Source: Lachnospiraceae bacterium
GTDB taxonomy: Bacteria > Bacillota > Clostridia > Lachnospirales > Lachnospiraceae
Assembly: GCA_017624835.1 (NCBI GenBank)
Contig: JAGAMG010000026.1
Coordinates: 1-64,000, forward strand
Length of the DNA: 64,000 nucleotides
Direction: 5' to 3'
Below the pieces are notes generated by a model that worked only from the letters and a program-made list of their open reading frames with translations, made no database searches and was not told the DNA's origin. Made by a program: the position numbers and the translations under genes. Shown here piece after piece: positions 56,934 through 64,000 of this stretch (position 1 is its first letter; each line of letters opens with the position of its first letter).

Positions 56934-57851
56934 ATGAATAAGGTAGAATTTCCGGGCGGAGTGTGGCCGGTAATGCTGACTCCCTTTACAGAGGATGGCA
57001 GGATTGATTACAATGCATTGGAGCATTTGGTAAATTGGTATATTGATAAGGGCTGTGATGGTTTATTTGCAGTTTGTCAGTCCAGTGAAATGTATTATCT
57101 GACCTTGGAGGAACGTTTGCAGTTAGCAGAAGCTGTGGTAAAAATAACGGACGGAAGAGTCCCTGTAATTGCATCGGGAAATATCTGCGATACCCCGGAG
57201 GAAAGAATAGAAGAAGCTAACAAAATGGCAAAAACAGGAGTGGATGCCATTGTACTTATCAGTAATTCCTTTGCAGAAGAGGAGGAAAGTGATAAAGTAT
57301 GGATGGCAAACTGTCTGGATTTTCTGGAACACATTGATTCGGAAATTCCTTTGGGATTTTATGAATGTCCCTATCCCTACAAGAGACTTCTTTCTCTGGA
57401 AAATTTGAAAACCTGTGCAGAAACCGGCAGATTTTACTTTTTAAAGGACACCTGCTGTGATGCTGATTTGATTCAACAAAGATTGGATGTGCTTAAGGGA
57501 ACAAATTTAAAGCTCTATAATGCCAATACCTCCACGCTCTTGGAAACTCTGCGTGCGGGGGCAGTGGGCTTTAGCGGTGTAATGGCAAATTTCCACCCGG
57601 AGCTGTATGTGACTCTTTGTAAAAAGTATAAGGAAGAAAAGATAAGCTATCTGCAGGATTTTCTGACGCTGGCTTCGTTAATAGAAAGACAATATTATCC
57701 GGTTAATGCCAAGTATCACTTGCAGCAAATTGAGGGAATTCCCATGACCACCTTCAGCAGAAGGATGGATGATAAGGGGATGACGGAAACCTTCCGAAAG
57801 GAAGTGAAAATGATGGATGAGCTGGCAAAGGAAATCGGTAAGCATTATTAA
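56934..57851 (+). CDS. Dihydrodipicolinate synthase/N-acetylneuraminate lyase family aldolase
   Basis: 305-residue class I aldolase barrel. WPVMLTPFTEDGRIDYNALE, GLFAVCQSSEMYYLTLEERL, the tyrosine in GFYECPYPYKRL and the Schiff-base lysine in FYFLKDTCCD are in place. The specificity loop (CQSSE) is not that of DapA, so lysine synthesis is unlikely. Next to a large GH106-like hydrolase, it may cleave a sugar acid released from a glycan; that is inference. Confidence 0.8.
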   Translation: MNKVEFPGGVWPVMLTPFTEDGRIDYNALEHLVNWYIDKGCDGLFAVCQSSEMYYLTLEERLQLAEAVVKITDGRVPVIASGNICDTPEERIEEANKMAKTGVDAIVLISNSFAEEEESDKVWMANCLDFLEHIDSEIPLGFYECPYPYKRLLSLENLKTCAETGRFYFLKDTCCDADLIQQRLDVLKGTNLKLYNANTSTLLETLRAGAVGFSGVMANFHPELYVTLCKKYKEEKISYLQDFLTLASLIERQYYPVNAKYHLQQIEGIPMTTFSRRMDDKGMTETFRKEVKMMDELAKEIGKHY

Positions 57852-57864
57852 GAAAAGGGTAAGC

Positions 57865-60800
57865 ATGGAAAGGCGCATGGATATGGATAACTATTTCAAG
57901 GAAGAATTTCAAAATCCCGGGAGCAGCTTCCGTTCCCTTCCTTTTTGGGCATGGAATGGCAAGTTGGATGAGGAAGAACTGAGAAGTCAGGTGCGCCAAA
58001 TGAAGCAGGCGGGCGTAGGAGGTTTTTTTATTCATTCCAGAATCGGTCTGGAAACAGAGTATCTGGGAGAGGAATGGATGAATTGTGTTAAGGCGGTGGT
58101 AGCAGAGGCAAAGGAACAGGGGCTTTATGCCTGGTTGTATGATGAGGACCGCTGGCCCTCCGGAACCGCGGGAGGCAGAGTGACTGCTAAAGGAGATGCC
58201 TACCGTTGTAAGGGTCTTACCATGGAGATTTGTTCGGAGAAAAGATATCAGGAAGTATATGAGAAGGAAATCAAGAACCGAAAAAAGGATTCGGATGGAC
58301 AGGGTGGTATAGATGGAAAAATCGGCGTGGTGGCAGTGTATCGGAAGGTGTTGGAAGAAATCCAAAGTGAAGTGCATTTGGTTGTGAGATTGGAGGTTTC
58401 TGCCCCCAGTGAATGGTTTAACCATGAGGCACCACCGGATAACTTAAATCCTGATTGTGTCAGATGTTTTATTCAGGAAACTCACGAAAAATATAAGGAA
58501 GCTGTGGGAGAGGAGTTTGGAAAGACCATTCCCGGCATTTTTACGGATGAACCCAGTCTGAATGACAGATTTTGTTATTTTGGAGAAAAGAAAAGTTGGA
58601 TTCCCTGGACCTTTGGCTTTGGAGCCTATTTTCAGGAGAAAGCAGGCTATGATTTTTTTGAAAAATTACCTTTGTTTTTTTTCCGAGGGGAAGGTTCGGA
58701 AAAAGTACGTCATGATTATTGGCGTTGTATTACCCAAAGATATGGGGAAAGTTATTTTAAGGTAATTAGCGAATGGTGTGAGGAAAATCATCTCCTGTTT
58801 ACCGGACATTTTTTGCAGGAGGACAAGCTGGGGCTTTGTACCCGGGTAAACGGAGCGGTAATGCCTCATTATCAGTATCTTCATGTGCCGGGCATTGATA
58901 TGCTCTGTGAGCAGACCCGGGAATATCTGACGGTAAAGCAATGTACCAGTGTGGCAGCGCAGCTAGGAAAAAAACAGGTATTGTCAGAAACCTATGGTTG
59001 TACCGGCTGGGATTTTACCTTTGAGGGACAAAAGTGGATGGGGGACTGGCAGTACGTTCTGGGAGTGAACAGACGCTGCCAGCATTTGATGCTATATAGC
59101 TTGAGAGGGTGCAGGAAGAGAGACTATCCACCAAGCTTTAATTATAATACCAATTGGTGGATGGAAAATAAAATCGTGGATGACTATTTTGCCAGATTAT
59201 CCCTTGTATTGGAGCAGGGGGAGGCTGTGCGAAACATTTTGCTCATTCATCCGGCTTCCACGGCATGGATGCGATTGGGAGTAAATCCCTATGGAAATCC
59301 CAAACGAAAAGAGGAGCGGGATGTCCCCGGTATTAATGATTATGGTAATCAGTTAAACCAACTGATAGAATATCTGGAACGTCAGCATTTGGATTGTGAT
59401 TTGGGAGACGAACTTTTGATAAAGCAGTATGGAAGTGTGGAAAAGAGGAATGCAACAACAATAAGATTTCAGATAGGAAAAGCAGCTTATGGGGCAGTAG
59501 TGCTACCCAATGTGGATACTCTGCTTTTATCCACCTGCGAAAAATTATTGGAATTTATGAACCAGGGGGGATATGTATATGTGCTGAATGCCCATCCTAT
59601 TATGATAGAGGGGGGATGGGAATATAGGGAGCTTCAGGCGGCGCTGTGTAATCATGCCAATTGGAGAACAGTAAGTTCACAGGAGGAACTGGCGCAGGTA
59701 CTTGCTCCTTATCGTAGCCTTCGTATTACGGAAGATGGGCAGGAATGTACAAAGGTTTTGTATCAGTTGAGAAAAACCAAAGAGGAATATTTTCTGTTTT
59801 TGGTAAATAATAGCCGGACAGAAGAAGTAAATGCAGTAGTAGAGCTTCCGTTTGTGATAAAGCCTATGAGATTAGAACTGTTAACCGGAGAAATTTTGCA
59901 GGAAGTGCATTATGAGAATTGGGAAGGAAATACCCGTCTGCATCTGCATTTGACAAAATCCGGTTCGGCAGTTTATTCTTTTAAACCCTATGAATGTGAG
60001 ACCCGAAGCTATGAAGGAAAGTTTGCATACCGTTTGGAACGCCCCAATGTATTGCCATTGGATATGTGTTGCTATCGTATGGCAGAGGAAGAATGGTCTG
60101 AGCAAATGGAAATCTGGCAGGCGCAGAAGCAGATTAGAAAAGCATTGGGGATGCGGGAGAATCACCATAATGGCATTGAACAGCGTTATAAGTGGATTGG
60201 GACGCCACATCCCAAGGATGAATGCAATGTTGAGCTTTTATTTACCTTTACGGCAGAGCGGGTGTTTGAGAATATTGCTTTGGCGATGGAAAGACCGGAG
60301 GATTTCAGAATTTGGTTAAATGGCGAAGAAATTAATTGGAAAACTGTAGGTTGGCTTTTGGATAAAGAAATTAAGAAGTGCCGATTGCCCCATGTAAGAT
60401 TAGGAGAAAATCAATTACTTATTTCCTGCGACTATCGAAATGATATGGAATTGGAAAATATTTATTTGGAAGGCAATTTTGGCGTAACAACGGATAGATA
60501 TCTTACAGAATTACCAAAGAGCCTATCCATTGGAAGTTGGACGGAGCAGGGATTAAAGCATTATTTTGGAAGTGTGACGTATCAGATCCCATTTTTCCTG
60601 AATGAGGAAAAAATCAGTGAGGACACTGCTATTGTATTGAAGCTTCCGGTTATTGAGGCTGTTTGTGTGAAGTTACGAGTAAACGGACAGGAATTAGTGA
60701 TACCTTGGAATTTTAAGAGGGACATTGCTATAGAAAAATGGGTAAAGCCCGGCGAAAATCAAATTGAGTTAGAAGTGGTAGGAAGTCCACGGAATATGAT

Positions 60801-60936
60801 GGGACCTTTTCATTTAAAAGAAAAACCGGGCAACACTAATGATGCGGCTTTCTGTCCGTCAGAGGCTAAATACTCTCCGGATTATCTGCTGGTGCTCTAT
60901 GGAGTTATGGGGAAGGTGGAAATTGCTATAAGTTAA
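57865..60936 (+). CDS. Large glycoside hydrolase, GH106-like
   Basis: 1024 residues without a signal peptide, so cytosolic. SFRSLPFWAWNGKLDEEELR, GVGGFFIHSRIGLETEYLG and WLYDEDRWPSGTAGG match the alpha-L-rhamnosidase-like (Glyco_hydro_106) family. Candidate catalytic acids lie in PGIFTDEPSLNDR and LSETYGCTGWDFTFEG. C-terminal beta-sandwich regions resemble carbohydrate-binding modules (about 790-1000). The linked sugar is not certain. ATG 57865 follows AAAAGGG; ATG 57877 is an alternative. Thirteen bases after the aldolase gene. Confidence 0.8.
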   Translation: MERRMDMDNYFKEEFQNPGSSFRSLPFWAWNGKLDEEELRSQVRQMKQAGVGGFFIHSRIGLETEYLGEEWMNCVKAVVAEAKEQGLYAWLYDEDRWPSGTAGGRVTAKGDAYRCKGLTMEICSEKRYQEVYEKEIKNRKKDSDGQGGIDGKIGVVAVYRKVLEEIQSEVHLVVRLEVSAPSEWFNHEAPPDNLNPDCVRCFIQETHEKYKEAVGEEFGKTIPGIFTDEPSLNDRFCYFGEKKSWIPWTFGFGAYFQEKAGYDFFEKLPLFFFRGEGSEKVRHDYWRCITQRYGESYFKVISEWCEENHLLFTGHFLQEDKLGLCTRVNGAVMPHYQYLHVPGIDMLCEQTREYLTVKQCTSVAAQLGKKQVLSETYGCTGWDFTFEGQKWMGDWQYVLGVNRRCQHLMLYSLRGCRKRDYPPSFNYNTNWWMENKIVDDYFARLSLVLEQGEAVRNILLIHPASTAWMRLGVNPYGNPKRKEERDVPGINDYGNQLNQLIEYLERQHLDCDLGDELLIKQYGSVEKRNATTIRFQIGKAAYGAVVLPNVDTLLLSTCEKLLEFMNQGGYVYVLNAHPIMIEGGWEYRELQAALCNHANWRTVSSQEELAQVLAPYRSLRITEDGQECTKVLYQLRKTKEEYFLFLVNNSRTEEVNAVVELPFVIKPMRLELLTGEILQEVHYENWEGNTRLHLHLTKSGSAVYSFKPYECETRSYEGKFAYRLERPNVLPLDMCCYRMAEEEWSEQMEIWQAQKQIRKALGMRENHHNGIEQRYKWIGTPHPKDECNVELLFTFTAERVFENIALAMERPEDFRIWLNGEEINWKTVGWLLDKEIKKCRLPHVRLGENQLLISCDYRNDMELENIYLEGNFGVTTDRYLTELPKSLSIGSWTEQGLKHYFGSVTYQIPFFLNEEKISEDTAIVLKLPVIEAVCVKLRVNGQELVIPWNFKRDIAIEKWVKPGENQIELEVVGSPRNMMGPFHLKEKPGNTNDAAFCPSEAKYSPDYLLVLYGVMGKVEIAIS

Positions 60937-60972
60937 TATATTTTGTTAAGTTGTTTTAGGTATAAAATCCCA

Positions 60973-61017
60973 CCATTTACAGATAATAGAATCAGTAATA
61001 TGAACATTTGTAAATGG
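60973..61017 (+). promoter_or_regulatory. Inverted repeat before spoVT overlapping its ribosome binding site
   Basis: CCATTTACA (60973-60981) and TGTAAATGG (61009-61017), perfect nine-base arms 27 bases apart. The right arm runs into GGAGG (61016-61020), ten bases before the ATG. Either an autoregulatory operator or a translation-blocking stem. Confidence 0.5.
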
Positions 61018-61030
61018 AGGGAAAATTTTT

Positions 61031-61576
61031 ATGAAAGCAACAGGCATTGTACGCCGTATAGATGATTTGGGTCGTATAGTTATTCCAAAGGAAATCCGAA
61101 GAACCTTGCATATCAGAGAAAGTGACCCATTGGAAATTTTTACAGATCGTGAAGGTCAGATTATTTTAAAGAAATATTCACCTATCGGTGAAATGACTAC
61201 CTTTGCAAAGCAATATGCAGAAAGTCTGGCGCAGGTGTCAGGACATATTGCTGTGATTGCGGACAGGGATCAGTTTATTGCTGCAGCCGGCGGTTGTAAG
61301 TATCTGTTGGGAAAAGGTGTGGGTAGACAATTAGAGGAACGGATTAATAACCGTGATATGTTTTTGGCAACCAAGGGGGACAGAAACTTTATCGCTATCT
61401 GTGACGAAGCAGACTCGGAGTATGTTCATATGGCAGTAGCTCCTATTATCTGTGAAGGAGATATTATTGGAAGTGTAATGCTTTTGGAAAATGATAATAA
61501 AAGCAAGATGGGTGAAGTAGAGCAAAAACTGATTCTGTCTGCCGCAGGTTTTCTGGGACGTCAGATGGAACAGTAA
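61031..61576 (+). CDS. spoVT: Stage V sporulation protein T
   Basis: Forespore transcription regulator, 181 residues. N-terminal AbrB-type swapped-hairpin DNA-binding domain: MKATGIVRRIDDLGRIVIPK, EIRRTLHIRESDPLEIFT. C-terminal GAF-like domain from about residue 55 (SGHIAVIADRDQFIAAAGG, GDIIGSVMLLE). Full length. In Bacillus it modulates sigma-G genes; homologues are typical of endospore formers. Confidence 0.95.
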   Translation: MKATGIVRRIDDLGRIVIPKEIRRTLHIRESDPLEIFTDREGQIILKKYSPIGEMTTFAKQYAESLAQVSGHIAVIADRDQFIAAAGGCKYLLGKGVGRQLEERINNRDMFLATKGDRNFIAICDEADSEYVHMAVAPIICEGDIIGSVMLLENDNKSKMGEVEQKLILSAAGFLGRQMEQ

Positions 61577-61627
61577 AAAGTAATTATAGAGAGGGATAAA
61601 GTAAGTAAAAGTACGAAGGATAAAATT

Positions 61628-63091
61628 ATGCTGTTTAATTCTGTTTTTTTTATTACCGTGTTTTTACCACTGATATTGGTGGGCTGGTTTGCGCTACAGC
61701 GTTTGGAAAATGCTACATATGCAAAGCTGTTTTTATTAGGAATGTCCTTATGGTTTTATGGATATTATAATGCCTGGTATTTGGTTATTTTAGTGGCAAG
61801 CCTTTTGTTGAATTATGGATGTAGTGTCCTCTTTGAGAAGTGTCGTCAAGGGGCGGCCGCTAAGGCAGTGCTTCTTGGGGGAATCTTTGGAAATGTAGGA
61901 ATCTTGTTTTATTTTAAATATTTCAATTTCTTTATTGATAATTGTAATTATTTTTTACATACGGATATACAGTTGGAGCGAATTGCATTGCCCTTGGGAA
62001 TCAGTTTTTTTACCTTTCAACAGTTATCCTTTATCATTGACCGATATAAAGAGGATTCCCCTCATTATAACTGGTTGGATTATGCCTGCTTTGTTACCTT
62101 TTTCCCGCAATTGGTGGCAGGTCCGATTGTACTGCATAGTGAATTTTTGCCACAGCTACAGGCGAGGCAGAACAGGAGAGTACAGTGGGAAGGCTTTTTT
62201 GACGGCACCGCATTATTTATTTTAGGATTGGGTAAAAAGGTGTTGCTGGCAGATGTGCTTTCCATTCTGGTAAATGCGGAATTTAATAATATTTCTTATT
62301 TGGATGCATTTTCTGCCTGGATAACGATTATCTGCTATATGCTGCAGCTATATTTTGATTTTAGCGGATATTGCGATATGGCAAGAGGTATCGGTAAAAT
62401 GATGGGCTTTCAATTGCCAGAGAATTTTAACTCTCCTCTGATGGCAGTTTCTGTGACAGATTTTTGGCGAAGATGGCATATGACATTATCCCGATTTTTA
62501 ACTACCTATATTTATATCCCTCTGGGCGGTAACCGTAAGGGAAAAGTAAGACAATGCTGTAATATTATGATAGTCTTTTTGGTAAGCGGTTTTTGGCATG
62601 GAGCCAATTGGACCTTTGTAGTATGGGGATTACTCCATGGTATTGCAAGGGTATGGGAGATACTGCTGCCCAAGCTGCGTTTCCCCTGGCAGTGGATGAA
62701 CAGGTTGTGTACTGGGATTTTTGTTACCCTGACCTTTGCAATATTTCGCAGTGACTCTCTTGAGCAGGCGGGTATGCTTTTTCAAAAGCTTTTTATGGGA
62801 GGAAATAAAAACTTCTTCCCGGCTATGTGTAATGTGTTCCTCATACCGGAAAATTATGCCCTCAGAAAGCTTTTATCCATGAAAGCACCTCAATATCTGA
62901 ACGGTCTTTTTATAGGCTGTGTGGTGCTACTGATTGGGATGGCATTATGGTTTGTGAGAGGGAAAAGAGCGGAGCAGTGGATTGAAGAGAAGGGGCGAAC
63001 CCTGAGGGGACTTTTGTGTATTGCTACCATTTTTACCTGGGCTTTTATATCCCTATCCCAGGTTAGTACCTTTCTTTATTTCAATTTTTAA
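61628..63091 (+). CDS. MBOAT-family O-acyltransferase
   Basis: 487-residue polytopic enzyme of the AlgI/DltB/PatA type that moves acyl groups to extracellular polysaccharide or wall polymer. FFPQLVAGPIVLHSEFLPQL, TDFWRRWHMTLSRFLTTYIY, PLGGNRKGKVRQ and the catalytic histidine in SGFWHGANWTFVVWGLLHG are clear. The next gene encodes a membrane-anchored SGNH-like partner, a typical acetylation pair. Confidence 0.92.
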   Translation: MLFNSVFFITVFLPLILVGWFALQRLENATYAKLFLLGMSLWFYGYYNAWYLVILVASLLLNYGCSVLFEKCRQGAAAKAVLLGGIFGNVGILFYFKYFNFFIDNCNYFLHTDIQLERIALPLGISFFTFQQLSFIIDRYKEDSPHYNWLDYACFVTFFPQLVAGPIVLHSEFLPQLQARQNRRVQWEGFFDGTALFILGLGKKVLLADVLSILVNAEFNNISYLDAFSAWITIICYMLQLYFDFSGYCDMARGIGKMMGFQLPENFNSPLMAVSVTDFWRRWHMTLSRFLTTYIYIPLGGNRKGKVRQCCNIMIVFLVSGFWHGANWTFVVWGLLHGIARVWEILLPKLRFPWQWMNRLCTGIFVTLTFAIFRSDSLEQAGMLFQKLFMGGNKNFFPAMCNVFLIPENYALRKLLSMKAPQYLNGLFIGCVVLLIGMALWFVRGKRAEQWIEEKGRTLRGLLCIATIFTWAFISLSQVSTFLYFNF

Positions 63092-63108
63092 GGAGAAAGC
63101 AGGAGAAC

Positions 63109-64000
63109 ATGGAGAAGAAAAGAGCACTGAAGGTGCTGGGAATACTGATTGCAATAGAATTGGCAGTGGTTGCCCTGTTTGTTTGGTTTTTTGACCCTTT
63201 TTATCAATATCATGAACCTTTCATGGGGTTACAGGCAGTTCTAAATGACAGAGATAATCAGATGCCGGGGTCTCTGCGTAATTTTACCTATGACAGTGTA
63301 TTACTGGGTTCATCCGTGGCGGAAAATTTTGACAGCTCCTATCTGGATGAGGTGTATGACTGCCATACCATAAAGGCTATCAGGGCATCCGGCTCTGTGG
63401 CAGATTTGCTGTATTATATGGATATGGCAAGGGAGAATCGGGAAATCAAGAGAGTTTTTTGGTGTTTGGATATCTTTGCATTGTTATCTTCGCCGGAGGT
63501 TACATTGTATGAGGACAATATTCCCAGATATTTACACACTACCACTGTAGTTGATGATATTCCTTATTTGTATAATAAGGAAATTATCCTGGAAAAAACG
63601 CCTATTATGCTGGCATCATCCCAGATGGGTATGAATACCGGCGGACATGCCTATGATTGGTCGGAGGATAAAGAATTTAGTGCCGAAAGGGCTATGGAGG
63701 CATATGAAAAGCCGGAGGAAATATTGCCTCCCATAGATTATAGTCAGGATATTCCCACGATTCAAAAAAATGTGGAGATGGTTTTACAGGAAATCAATGC
63801 TCACCCCGATGTGGAATATATTGTTTTTTTTCCACCTTATTCCATGCTTTGGTGGGATTGCGGACATATTAATGGGTTCGGAGAAGAATATTTGTATGTG
63901 GTAGAGCAGATTTTGACCGGGCTGGTGGATTGTGAAAATGTAACGGTGTATTATTATCAGGCAGAGCAGGATATTATCTGTAATCTGGATTATTATATGG
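63109..64000 (+). CDS. Membrane-anchored SGNH-like acyltransferase partner (partial)
   Basis: The reading frame from ATG 63109 (AGGAGA before it) runs to the window edge, at least 297 residues. A signal anchor (GILIAIELAVVALFVWFF) is followed by YDSVLLGSSVAENFDSSYLD, whose GSS serine resembles the SGNH nucleophile block of AlgX/AlgJ/DltD-like proteins. IVFFPPYSMLWWDCG probably holds part of the active site; the DxxH motif would be beyond the edge. With the MBOAT gene 18 bases upstream, it forms a polysaccharide O-acetylation pair. Confidence 0.8.
   Translation, partial: MEKKRALKVLGILIAIELAVVALFVWFFDPFYQYHEPFMGLQAVLNDRDNQMPGSLRNFTYDSVLLGSSVAENFDSSYLDEVYDCHTIKAIRASGSVADLLYYMDMARENREIKRVFWCLDIFALLSSPEVTLYEDNIPRYLHTTTVVDDIPYLYNKEIILEKTPIMLASSQMGMNTGGHAYDWSEDKEFSAERAMEAYEKPEEILPPIDYSQDIPTIQKNVEMVLQEINAHPDVEYIVFFPPYSMLWWDCGHINGFGEEYLYVVEQILTGLVDCENVTVYYYQAEQDIICNLDYYM

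Overview
The window reads as a chromosomal segment of a low-GC, strictly anaerobic, endospore-forming Firmicute, most likely of the Lachnospiraceae. This placement is inferred from gene content, not from a marker search. Pyruvate formate-lyase, a PPi-type phosphofructokinase, an FprA flavo-diiron protein with rubredoxin, and an ATP synthase c-subunit with the sodium-binding residue set all fit an anaerobic fermenter. CwlD, SpoVG, SpoVT and a SleB-type hydrolase fit a sporeformer. Most genes have AGGAGG-type ribosome binding sites. I see no tRNA, rRNA, CRISPR array, transposase or prophage gene.

Layout. 1-5.4 kb: the 5' part of pflB (minus), a CotH-like envelope protein, a DUF1858 protein, mecA (minus), then about 800 bp of non-coding DNA with a strong promoter and a 356-nt element closed by a perfect 13-bp long-range pairing. 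5.4-14.4 kb: a GH18 glycosidase with SH3 domain, cwlD, sua5, rpiB, upp, dCMP deaminase, a coiled-coil SleB-type hydrolase and a diguanylate cyclase. DUF402 and GNAT genes run the other way. 15.1-22.5 kb: the complete atp operon (atpZ-I-B-E-F-H-A-G-D-C), with two strong hairpins between atpG and atpD. 22.5-29.6 kb: small unknowns, a methyltransferase, a large unknown envelope protein, queT with a structured leader, a chemotaxis receptor and bioY.

29.7-34.7 kb (minus): murC, dnaD, the dnaI/dnaC-type helicase loader and prs. A cluster of six DnaA-box-like sequences lies between murC and dnaD. 35-37.8 kb: glgC, glgD (split by one in-frame TAG) and spoVG. 38-47.9 kb: PPi-PFK (minus), pth, mfd, a polytopic glycosyltransferase, then fprA, rubredoxin and an MFS transporter on the minus strand. 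The MFS gene has a 285-nt leader encoding a 31-residue peptide, mutually exclusive stems and an intrinsic terminator, which is the layout of a ribosome-mediated attenuator. 48.3-64 kb: a 33-aa small protein, a PfkB sugar kinase, a GGDEF-EAL-PAS protein, trxA, ptsI, nagB-nagA, an aldolase-family gene with a GH106-like hydrolase, spoVT, and an MBOAT acyltransferase followed by a partial partner.

Working together: the carbohydrate genes (ptsI, nagBA, kdgK-like, PPi-PFK, rpiB, glgCD, pflB) describe sugar import, amino-sugar breakdown, glycogen storage and fermentation. The two cyclic-di-GMP proteins and the chemoreceptor describe sensing. The most novel material is regulatory: the MFS attenuator, the DnaA-box cluster, the orphan 356-nt element, the atpG/atpD hairpins, the queT leader and several hairpins over ribosome binding sites.
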